This document shows, piece by piece, positions 35,402-45,200 of a stretch of DNA of 64,000 nucleotides (position 1 is its first letter; each line of letters starts with the position of its first letter). The notes beneath the pieces are model-generated. The model did no database searches and was not told the DNA's origin. It saw only the letters and a list, made by a program, of their open reading frames with translations. The position numbers were made by a program, and so were the translations under genes. Origin of the DNA: Rikenellaceae bacterium (GTDB lineage Bacteria > Bacteroidota > Bacteroidia > Bacteroidales > Rikenellaceae); the NCBI GenBank assembly GCA_015059905.1, contig SUZN01000001.1, forward strand, positions 407,212 to 471,211, in the 5' to 3' direction.

Positions 35402-35442
35402 ACTTACATTTTTAGAGGTGGTAACTTACACCGAACTTACAC
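35402..35442 (+). repeat. Three short direct repeats before the integrase gene, possible integrase arm sites
   Basis: ACTTACA occurs three times, at 35402-35408, within AACTTACAC at 35423-35431 and again within AACTTACAC at 35434-35442. The last copy ends 21 bases before the integrase start. Nearby, AGCAGAAT occurs twice (35373-35380 and 35393-35400). Their position fits arm-type integrase sites or autoregulation; this is inference. Confidence 0.5.
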
Positions 35443-35463
35443 AAATAATATATAGTACAGATT

Positions 35464-36939
35464 ATGGCAACATTCAAAGTATGCGTGAGGAACAAACGCA
35501 AAGATGGTTTCTACCCTGTGTACATCGGGGTAACACACCACTCTAAAATCGCCTACATCAAGACTGACAAACTGGCGAATGAAAAAACTCTCGGCAGAAA
35601 GCAACAGGTTGAAGACCCCTATGTATTGCGCTATTGCTCTAACAAAATATTGGAGTACGCCGAGCAACTTAACAAAGTGGACATCGCACATTGGACGGTA
35701 AACGACATCGTGGCATACCTCCACAATGGCAATGCCGATGTATCATTCAGCGACTATGCCCGAAAGCACCGAAATAGAATGATTGACGCGGGGCAGGAAC
35801 GCAATGCACGAAACTATGAATTGGCATATCAGCATCTCGAAAGATTTGCAGGTACCACAAAAGTTATGTTCTCGCACCTCACCTCAACATTTATAAATGC
35901 GTGGATAAAAAGTTTGGAACATACCAAGCGCGCAAAGGAAATGTACCCTGTATGCATACGGCAGATATTCAAGGCGGCACAGATAGAATACAACGACTAC
36001 GACAACGGTATTATTCGCATCAACACAAACCCGTGGGTAAAGGTGCAGATACCACAAGCAGAACGCCCCGAAAAACTGGCGATAACACCCGAAGCGTGCC
36101 GGGCTTTCTTCTCCGCACCGATACCCGAAAGCAAGTTCAAATCACCGTTGCCTGAACTGGGGCGAGATGTTGCGTTGATGGTGTTGTGCCTCGGCGGAAT
36201 AAATACGGTAGATTTGTATCATTTGAAGAAGGCAGACTACTATAATGGCATAATACACTATCGCCGTGCGAAAACAAAGAAGTTCCGCACGGATGGAGCA
36301 TACTTTGAAATGCGAGTACCGCCAATCTTGCAACCCACATTCAACAAGTATCTTGCAGAGCCGAGCGATGAGTATTTATTCAACTTTCACGAGCGACACA
36401 CAACATCAGATAGTTTCAATGCAAATGCGAATATCGGTATAAAAAGGATTTGCGAGGCAATGGGATTAGCAAAAGAAGATTGGTATTGTGTCTATACCTT
36501 TCGCCATACTTGGGGAACAATCGCGCAGAATGACTGCGGAGCAACCATTGCGGAGGTTGCTTTTGCGATGAACCATTCAGCTGGATACAACATTACTCGT
36601 GGGTATATCAAAATGGATTTCTCGCCAGCGTGGAAATTGAACGACAGAGTTATCGACCTGATATTCTTTACTGAAACATCTTCGAGTAGAGAGCACCCGT
36701 CAGAAGAAAACTCGTTCACTCGGTTCTCGCCAAAGTATATGATACACGGCTCTGCTTTCTTTCGTGGAAAACTCCTCGGAGAGATACAAGATATTGGTTT
36801 CAGCAATGTCGATGAAGTTATAACTAAACTCTTTGGCTTTGTTCCTGACCATATCCCAGTACGCTCGATGATACAATTCAAAATAGAGAATGTTGATAAA
36901 CAACAGATGGCTGTTTACGAGCGTATGAAAACAGCATAA
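35464..36939 (+). CDS. Tyrosine recombinase (phage integrase), Bacteroidetes type
   Basis: Catalyses site-specific integration. N-terminal SAM-like DNA-binding domain (about residues 85-180) and C-terminal catalytic domain. Catalytic residues seen: Arg347 in YTFRHTW, His371 in AMNHSAG and the nucleophile Tyr381 in RGYIK. The position of the first catalytic Arg is Asn247 (GGINTVDLY), a substitution known from several Bacteroidetes integrases (IntDOT also lacks this Arg). About 100 residues follow the catalytic Tyr, an unusually long tail with a possible extra domain (about residues 415-490). The gene is the first of the prophage, reading inward. Confidence 0.92.
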   Translation: MATFKVCVRNKRKDGFYPVYIGVTHHSKIAYIKTDKLANEKTLGRKQQVEDPYVLRYCSNKILEYAEQLNKVDIAHWTVNDIVAYLHNGNADVSFSDYARKHRNRMIDAGQERNARNYELAYQHLERFAGTTKVMFSHLTSTFINAWIKSLEHTKRAKEMYPVCIRQIFKAAQIEYNDYDNGIIRINTNPWVKVQIPQAERPEKLAITPEACRAFFSAPIPESKFKSPLPELGRDVALMVLCLGGINTVDLYHLKKADYYNGIIHYRRAKTKKFRTDGAYFEMRVPPILQPTFNKYLAEPSDEYLFNFHERHTTSDSFNANANIGIKRICEAMGLAKEDWYCVYTFRHTWGTIAQNDCGATIAEVAFAMNHSAGYNITRGYIKMDFSPAWKLNDRVIDLIFFTETSSSREHPSEENSFTRFSPKYMIHGSAFFRGKLLGEIQDIGFSNVDEVITKLFGFVPDHIPVRSMIQFKIENVDKQQMAVYERMKTA

Positions 36940-37012
36940 TGTTACTTTAAGTCCTAAAAGTAAAACAACGAAAACTATATTAACCGCATCTAAAATAGAG
37001 GTATATAGAAGA

Positions 37013-37037
37013 AAAGTGAGCCTATAATGCTCACTTT
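37013..37037. terminator. Bidirectional terminator between integrase and the 98-residue gene
   Basis: AAAGTGAGC (37013-37021) pairs perfectly with GCTCACTTT (37029-37037), followed by more T. The stop codon of the minus-strand gene lies inside the stem. Confidence 0.88.
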
Positions 37038-37327
37038 TTTTGTTCCCTTTCATATTTTATTGACAAGGATATTAACTTGTCTTCGATAGTCCTATTCTCA
37101 TCACCACCGCCCAAATCAACAGCAACACTTTGTATTTTCGGCATAACATACTGCATCAACTTCTCTGCTATTGTAATTCTCTCTAACGGTTTGAGCAACA
37201 TAAAATCGGACTGCAACAAACCGCTTTCGTTGTAGTCTGAAAGAACTTCGGCTATGGCTGCTTTGCTCATAGTTGTTACCTTATTGGGCGTTCCTTTCTG
37301 TCGCCCACCTGTCTTTTTACCCTTCAT
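37031..37327 (-). CDS. Putative small terminase or DNA-binding phage protein
   Basis: 98 residues, basic N-terminus with GGRQKGTPNKVT, a motif frequent at the start of small terminase subunits and related phage DNA-binding proteins. It is followed by a predicted helical part with KLMQYVMPKIQS and an acidic-basic tail. It stands alone on the minus strand, away from the large terminase gene, so a role as small terminase is only one option; a regulator is another. It faces the first ejection gene over a perfect inverted repeat. Confidence 0.55.
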   Translation of the reverse strand: MKGKKTGGRQKGTPNKVTTMSKAAIAEVLSDYNESGLLQSDFMLLKPLERITIAEKLMQYVMPKIQSVAVDLGGGDENRTIEDKLISLSIKYEREQKK

Positions 37328-37328
37328 C

Positions 37329-37396
37329 TGTTAATACTTAAAATGCTACTGCAAAGGTAAGTGGATAAATTGCACTCAAAATTTTAAGTATTAACA
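37329..37396. promoter_or_regulatory. Perfect 16-base inverted repeat in a divergent promoter region
   Basis: TGTTAATACTTAAAAT (37329-37344) is repeated as its exact reverse complement at 37381-37396, 36 bases apart. The pair fills the 85-base gap between the divergent 98-residue gene and the ejection-protein operon. Such a layout suits two operators for one repressor or matching promoter elements. Confidence 0.7.
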
Positions 37397-37412
37397 TAAA
37401 ACAAATTGACCT

Positions 37413-37910
37413 ATGGGACTGATAGGAAGTATTGTCGGTGGAGCATTGAATATCGGTGCTTCAATTTTCGGAGGAATAAAGCAGGCAAAGGCGGCTAAAA
37501 AGGTGAAAGCCAACCTGCAAAATCAGTTAAAAGAGAACCAAGACTGGTATGACCGCAGGTATAACGAGGATGCTACACAGCGTGCAGATGCTCAACGACT
37601 CATCACGATGACAGAGGAGAGCATCAAGAACCGCAACAAGCAGGCGGCAGGTGCGGCGGCTGTAATGGGTGGTACAGAGGAGAGTGTGGCAGCTGCCAAA
37701 GCCGCTAATAATGGGGCACTGGCAGATACAATGAGCCAAATTGCCGTAAATGCCGAGCAACGCAAAGATGCAATTGAGGGGCAGTATTTAGAGCGAAAGG
37801 CTGGCATAAACAATCAACTCAACGATATGGAGATGAAAAAGGCTCAAAACATATCACAAGCAGTACAAGGCGTAGCAAGTGCTGCAGGCGATATTGCTGG
37901 AAATTTCTAA
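37413..37910 (+). CDS. Small virion ejection protein (internal virion type)
   Basis: 165 residues. A Gly/Ala-rich amphipathic N-terminus (GLIGSIVGGALNIGASIFGG), a coiled coil and a long Ala/Gln/Asn-rich helical region, ending in another Ala/Gly stretch. This is the profile of podovirus DNA-transfer proteins such as P22 gp7 or T7 gp14; sequence identity to them is not claimed. It is the first gene of the run 37413-57667 and lies 12 bases before the next gene. Confidence 0.6.
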   Translation: MGLIGSIVGGALNIGASIFGGIKQAKAAKKVKANLQNQLKENQDWYDRRYNEDATQRADAQRLITMTEESIKNRNKQAAGAAAVMGGTEESVAAAKAANNGALADTMSQIAVNAEQRKDAIEGQYLERKAGINNQLNDMEMKKAQNISQAVQGVASAAGDIAGNF

Positions 37911-37922
37911 AAGATTGATACT

Positions 37923-39203
37923 ATGTGGCAAAACACAAAAGATAGAATTACCAACCCAACTGGTGGCAAGTTGGGTGGTAACCCTTTTGCTGAAAGCGAC
38001 ACGGACAACGGCATTATACCAACTGGCAGTAAGTTGGGTGGCGTTCCCGAAGATGTGTTGAGTCAGCAAAGTACGCAGACAATAGTTCAACAGCCGAGAG
38101 TGGAGCAACAAAAGCAAACTCACGAGAACGGAGGCACACAGCCAAAGGCTAATAGTGGTCAGCCACCAGTCAATGACGGTTCTGCCAAAGTTCAGCCAGA
38201 ACAAGATACAACGCAAAACCAAGTCGGAGCAACCTCTCCCGAAAGCGTTCAGAAGGAGTCAGCGACACCAACCATACAAAAGACTATGACATACGAAGAA
38301 ATGTTTCGTATGTCAAACCCTTATACGCCACCGACTCCCGAAGAGTTAGAGAAAGAGCGCAAAAAGAAGAAAAGAGAAGCAATCTTTGCGGCTATCAGCG
38401 ATGGTGTATCAGCCCTTGCCAATCTTTATTTCACATCGCAGGGTGCATTTAACTCATACGACCCCAAAAATAGTATGTCTGCAAAGTTTCAAAAGCGATG
38501 GGATAAGATAGAAAAGGAGCGAGAGGGTAAGAACAAAGAGTATTATCAGGGTTATATGCGTGCAAGAATGGCTGATGATGAGGTTGCGCGAGATAACCGA
38601 AATTGGGAGTATAAAGTTGGACGAGATAAACTTGCCGATGAACGCTATACTGCCGAGCAAGCGGAGAATAAGCGTAGATATGAGGCTGGTGTAAAGGAAA
38701 GAGCCGAGCAACGCAAGGCAGAGGGCGAACGCTGGCAAAAGCAATTTGATGAAAATCAACGACAGTTTAATGCAAATCAGAAAAGACTTACAAATCAAGC
38801 AACACAGCAAGCAAACGCACGAATTGCGGCGGCAAAAGCCGCTGGTGCAAGAGGAGTTCGAGGAAAGCAACTGGGATTTGCAGACGGCAACGGCAATCAG
38901 GTAAGTATCTATGAAAATGTTTGGAAAGGCTCAATGCCGCAAGTGTTAGATGTGCTAATGCAAGACAAAAGCATTACTGATGGCAATTCGGCGGCAATAA
39001 ATATCAAAGCAGGAATGGCATCTCACGCTCAAATAGAGGACTTTGTCAAGCAGAATTGGCATCGTTCAGCCGATGCACGAGCAATTATGATGGCTCTTTC
39101 AAAGATTGACCCTGCAACAATGACCAGCGAGGTACAAGATGGCGAAGATTATAGCCAGTATCAGCAACAAGACGATGATTTTAGTCAATACGAAGTAAAA
39201 TAA
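37923..39203 (+). CDS. Second virion/ejection protein
   Basis: 426 residues, unknown as a family to me. A Gln/Thr/Pro-rich N-terminus holds two copies of PTG(G/S)KLGG (about residues 16-24 and 38-46). A central helical segment with AIFAAISDGVSALANLYFTSQ and a long, strongly charged coiled coil (about residues 190-300) follow; the C-terminal 120 residues look globular and end in an acidic Gln/Tyr tail. Its place between a small ejection protein and the giant polyvalent protein, and the composition, point to an internal virion protein that leaves the capsid with the DNA. Confidence 0.6.
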   Translation: MWQNTKDRITNPTGGKLGGNPFAESDTDNGIIPTGSKLGGVPEDVLSQQSTQTIVQQPRVEQQKQTHENGGTQPKANSGQPPVNDGSAKVQPEQDTTQNQVGATSPESVQKESATPTIQKTMTYEEMFRMSNPYTPPTPEELEKERKKKKREAIFAAISDGVSALANLYFTSQGAFNSYDPKNSMSAKFQKRWDKIEKEREGKNKEYYQGYMRARMADDEVARDNRNWEYKVGRDKLADERYTAEQAENKRRYEAGVKERAEQRKAEGERWQKQFDENQRQFNANQKRLTNQATQQANARIAAAKAAGARGVRGKQLGFADGNGNQVSIYENVWKGSMPQVLDVLMQDKSITDGNSAAINIKAGMASHAQIEDFVKQNWHRSADARAIMMALSKIDPATMTSEVQDGEDYSQYQQQDDDFSQYEVK

Positions 39204-39209
39204 GCGATT

Positions 39210-42200
39210 ATGCCGAAGTATATTGTAAACGGTAAGACCTACAACATCCCCGATGATAAGGTCGATGGATTTGAGAATAAATATCCTAACGCCACGGTTG
39301 AGTACCACAATGGCGACAAAACATATCAAATCCCACTAAACAAACGAGATGGTTTCTTAAAGCAGTTTCCACAAGCAACTACATCTATGCCGACTATGGA
39401 GGTTGAGGAACAGCCAATCGCTGTTACTCGCCCTTCACGAGTTGAGCAACCATTGGAACAGCCTCACACGGATAGCATCAGACCGATGCAACAACCACGA
39501 GTTATCACATCTACTGCCGCCCCCAACAACGAAGAGTATGTTGAGGGCTTTGGTGCTGGTTTCAAACAAGGCTGGAAGGGACTTAAAGAGGGTGTTCGAT
39601 ACTTTGCAGGAGAAACAGCAAACCTCTTCACTGGTAGTAGTCTTGATGATGCAGGAGCATTGGAGCATTGGGAGCAGCTGGAACAAAATGGGCAAGAAGT
39701 TGCGCAACCTCTTTTGTCCAGACGAGAGCGCAAGCACCACGAGTTTATGCAGGGCGATGGTTGGGACACAATCCCTATGACCATTGGAGAAGATGGCAAA
39801 CCACGAAGATTAACCGAGGAGGAAAAGCAGGCTCATCGAGATACTTTGAAGATTGACGAATACAACCAACTTATTCACGACGCCATTGAGGAGGCTGGCG
39901 GTGATTTAACCAAAGCAAAGCAACTTCTTTCATCAAGAGCAGCAGACAAGAGTTGGGGCGACAAGGTAATGGAAAGTGCATCGGAGGAAATGAGCCAAAT
40001 GAAACCCACAAAGGGTTTCGGTGCTTGGGTTGGTAATCTTGTACCACAGATGATACCTTCGGCAGCTGCTATGGCGTTGAGTTATGCCACAAAGAACCCC
40101 AAGTATGCTAAAATGGTTGGTGGTATTGGTATGGGTACTATGACCGTATCAACAGCAGGTCAATCTATGAAGGAAGCGCGTGATGCTGGTGCAAGCACAG
40201 GACAAGTGTGGGCTGTTGGTATTGCTGACGGAGCCATTGAGTATGCAACCGAAAAGATACCTTTCGACAATTACACAAAGAGGCTATTTAACGGTACAAA
40301 AAAGCAAATGGGCAAAGAGTTGGCAGATGCTGTTGTTGATGCGAATTCGCCCGCAAGAAATGAGTTAGAGAAACTGCTAACCGAGGCTAATAAGAAACTT
40401 GGTGGTAAACTTCTTAATGGAAGAAATGTCAAGGATTATGCTACAAGCATACTCGCAGAGGGTGCATCGGAGTTTACAGCCGAGGCATTGCAGACTATTA
40501 CCCCAATGATATATGAGAACCCCGAAGACTACCCTACAATCAACGAAATACTACAAAATGGCTGGGAGGGTGCTAAGGCAGGTTTGTTTATGGGTGCTGC
40601 TCTTGGTGGTGCAAGTAAGAGTATCGAACACCAGCAACAACGCAGCCGCCGCCAACAGCAAGGTTTTGTTGATGTTGCACAAGTAAAAGTTAAAGACGAT
40701 GGCACAGCCGAGATTGGAGAGGTTGTCGGCGTAAATAGCGACAATGGCAATCTTTCTATGCTTATTGATGGAGAGATAAAGGAGTTTGCACCCGAAAGTG
40801 TGATGGAACGACACCGTTTCTCTTTTGAGGAGTTTGATAAAGGCGTTATGCAAATGGAAGAGGACGAGTCTTATGACAACGGTTACTCTCTCGAACAGCC
40901 ACAAGAGATGAACGATGCCAAGAATGAATACGAGTATCAACAGCAGAATATGCGCCGCATCTTTGGTTTTGCCGAGGATGCAGATGTTGATGCAGAGATT
41001 GGCAACCCTATCGAGCGTGCAATGTCAATGAAACAAGCAGGTGTGCAGACCGAGGAAGTGCAGGCTGTGCTGGACTACGCCAATGCAAAAGCAACCTTTG
41101 AGGGTATGCTACAACACCAGCGTGATGACATAGAAAGCCGTATCAACGCAAGCAACGAGATGATAGACAGCCGTGTCAGTCAAAATGACGGTATGATACA
41201 CCCTGCGTTGATGAATGTTGATGACCGCCGTGTCTATGTGGTATCGGGTAATCTCGTTATGAATGATGACAACACGATGATTGACCGAGAAAACTCGGAT
41301 GAGAGTATTGTTGTGCGCGATGCAGAAACAGGCAAATTGGAGTTTACAGACCCTGCCTCTATTCTGCGTGTAGAGCCATCTATTGACCCAGCATCAGAAA
41401 AAGAGGTGTTGAGCCAGCAAATCACAGAAGAGTTTGCACAACAAGCAGCAAATAAGATTGACGGAGTGCTATCTTTCCAGCCTAACGAGCAGTACACGCT
41501 GACCGATGAGCAGGGAGTTCAGCACACCGCCACTATCGTTATGGATAATGGCGACAATACCGTTGCTCTTCTTTGGGATAACGAGGCAGAACCTACAATC
41601 GCAGAGAAAGAGGTCGTTCAGCAAATGCACGAGGCAACAAACCTTGTGCGCTTACAGCAGTTTGAACAGCAAAGAGCCGCAGAGCGCATCGCTTTCGCCG
41701 AGGCGGAGAGAGAGGCACAACGACCAATATATAATCTCAACGACCACATTACCATACGCACTGACAGCGGTATGGTCAGAGGTCAAATCACGAGCAATGC
41801 TAACGAGGATGGTATGTACGAAGTATATACCGAGCAACCTATCAGGGGCAAAGCGCGTGTAGCACAGTTCTCTCGTGACGAGTTAGACTCTATGGTCGTA
41901 GAGCATAATGGTGGCGTTACCGAAATGGTAGAACAACCGCAACCAACAGCAGAACCAGTACAACAAACGCTACCTATTGAGCAACCTGCACAGGTCGTAG
42001 AACAGCAACAGCAAGCGGAACAGCAACAGCAAGTGGAGGAGCCAGTATCGGCACTTGCTCGTATCCCTGTGGATGCGCAAGGTAATCAGGAATTCGAGAA
42101 AGCACCAGTGCAGGACTCGTGGGCAGCACTTGTTGAGATGAATGAGGGCGATACTAACGAGGCGTTAGACACCGCACAACAAATGCTCTCCATCGCACAG

Positions 42201-45200
42201 AAAGAACTCGACAAAGCCCTAAAACAAAAGGCAAAGGGCGGAACTACCGTAGCCGAGATACAGCAGAATAAAGCCATTCAAAAGGCAAAGGTAAAGCATT
42301 TGCAGTCAAAGGTGGCTTACTGGACTGGTGTCGCAGGGTTCCAAGCCGAGCAAAAGCGCATAGCAGAGGCTCTCGCAAAAGCAGAGAAAAGGGAGAAGAT
42401 GCGCCAGGCACGAGCCGCCCAAGAGAAGGTTGGTCGATACTCAAAAGAAGATGCACAACTCGGCGACTATTTAGATTTTCGCGACTATGTTATGCGTGTT
42501 ATCGCAACTGGTGCAGTAAAATTCAAGTGGGGCGACAACTCAAACGGTACAAAAGGACTTGGCTCACACCTCGGACTCAAAGGCTCTCGCTCGGAGATGA
42601 GCCGCCGTATTTGGTTGCTCAATAACGAAAGTGGCGATTATCCCGAAGTTGCAGCAGAAGGTCTATTGCAGGGCTACTCCGAGTTTGTTGGTGGCGAGGG
42701 CTATGTAGAGGACATTACCGGTATGACTACAATGGATGCCTTCAATGAGATGTTAGATGTTGTTCAGTCTTATGACTCCCCTCGCTCTATGTTTGAGGCT
42801 GCACAAGGACGACACACAGACATCGCCGAGGCGCAGGCAAGCGAGTATGCCGATATGGAGGAATACGCAAGAGCCGAGGCGCAGGCTACTTCTATGGGTA
42901 TGTCAGTCAATGATTGGCTGATGTATGAAGAAATGATGCAGGAAATTGTACTTCCTGAACTTGATAATGTAACAGATAACGAATTATTGGCTATCTTTGC
43001 AGATGCATACGATGCCGTAAACACCGCTAATTATGAACGAGGTAGAGAAAACAATCAAATTCAGTCAGGAGTATCTGAAAGGGAAGGACTTGCTGGCGGA
43101 GATGCAGACGGCAATTCAGTATTGCCTAACCAACAGCCTGATTACACAGGAGCAGGTGGACAAAGCAACGCAGGAGGGGCGCACGGCAATGATGTCGCTG
43201 GGCAACCAAGCGTTGTCGATGTACCTACGCCAGTTGTATCAGCAACAGAGCCAGCAGTAGCAGATGGAACAGGACTTGAACAAAATAATGATGAGCAACG
43301 GCAAGCAGACGGCAGCCGAGTGGTTGAAAGCGCAACCCCAAAAATGGGAGGCGGAATTGACCGAGGCGATATACGAGTGCTTGAAGAGGGGCTGGACGCT
43401 ACATACGGCAAATATCTATCCGATAGCGAGAGAACTCGACGCGATAAGGAATCCGAAAGGCTGGTAGCAGTTGCCAAGCAAAATGGATTGTTTATCCCAT
43501 TAGAGCAAACTAAAACACTCGGTACCAAGTACGCCAAGCGTACTGGCGAGAGTGCTGTTTATGTCAATGAGGAGGCAGGCAAGGTGTTCAAAGTTAAGAA
43601 CCCCTATGCCAAGTCTGCTATGAAAAGTGGTGTACAGCCCGAAGATGCCATCTTTGAACATACTATCCATAACCTTTTATTCCCTGAAACCGCATATACC
43701 TTTGAGGGTATTAGCGAGGATTTGGGCGATGTTCGTTTTGTACTTTCTCAACAACTTATAAGAACAACAAAACAACCTACCCAACAGCAGATTGTTGATG
43801 CGCTTGCCTCTCGTGGTTTAGTTGCCGAGGATAAATACTCTTTCGGCAATGACCTTGTGTCTGTTACCGATGTAGAGGGCGATAATGTTCTGCTGGGCGA
43901 GAATGGCGAGTTGTACTTCATTGACCCTATCATCAAGTTCAAGAAACCTGCGCGTGAGATTGTAGATGCCCTCACAACTCAATCACAGCCGTCTATCTCG
44001 CAACAAATTGAGCAGGCGGAGCAAGATACTAACATTGAGCCGACAGAGGCTCAAAAGGAGGCTGGCAACTACAAGAAGGGACACATTAAGATTGACGGAT
44101 TTGACATCACTATTGAAACTCCCAAAGGCGTAGAGCGTAGTGGCGTAGATGAGCAAGGCAACAAGTGGAGCGTTAAGATGAATAACACCTATGGCTATAT
44201 TCGTGGCACAGAGGGTGTCGATGGCGACCATATTGACCTATTCCTCTCTGATAATATCGACAACTGGAATGGTAGCGTTTATGTAATCGACCAAGTAAAA
44301 CCTGATGGCTCATTTGATGAGCATAAGGTTATGTATGGTTTCAACTCTATTGAGGAGGCACAGCAAGCATATCTCGCGAACTACTCCATCGGTTGGCAGG
44401 GACTGGGTGCCATTACAGGTACAACCAAAGAGGAGTTCCAAAAGTGGGTTGCCTCTTCACATCGCAAGACCAAGCCTTTTGCGGAGTACAAGAGTGTTAA
44501 GGCTACCGAGGGACAAAGTGTAGAGCAGCCTAAATACGGTAAGTATCAGCAATTCCACGATGAATTTATTGAGGGACTTAACGCAAAAAAGTTTATCCCT
44601 AATATCTCTCAAATACGCACCAATATCCGCCAACTCAAAAAGAAGATTAAGGCTCTTGAAAGTGGTATGGCTATGAATGTGTCGTCAGACGAGGAGTTTG
44701 CAAAGGTTCAGGCAGCTGTTGATGATGCAACAGACCAACTCAATGCGTACAATGACATTCTGGACTCCATTAACAAGCAGATGAGGGAGGCAGAGCGTCA
44801 AGCAGCTATTGACAGAATAGACGATGCAATCAAACGCATTGATGAATATCAAGCAAAGCAACACGATGACAACGCCCCTATCTCTATGGCTGAGATGATT
44901 GAGCATCATTCGGAGGAGCGCAACGACATTGAAACGCTTTCAAAACGATATGAGGACGCATATAGAGAGTATTACAAGTATCCAGTGCAAGGCAGTGGTG
45001 CAAACGCATCAACAGCACCTATCGTCGTTATAGAGCGCGTGAGATACTACGGTAGTCGTTTGCAAGATGCGCTGAAAGAGCAATTCAAGTCAGAACACAA
45101 AGGACTTGTAGAGCGTTCAAATGCAGTTAAGAAACATTTGAGCGATATTCGTAGCAATATCCAAGCACAGACCGTATTTGCATCATTCGGCAAAGACCTT

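Noticed and set aside
35340..35463. tRNA gene or tRNA fragment as attachment site
   Set aside because: No cloverleaf-like sequence was found at the prophage border.
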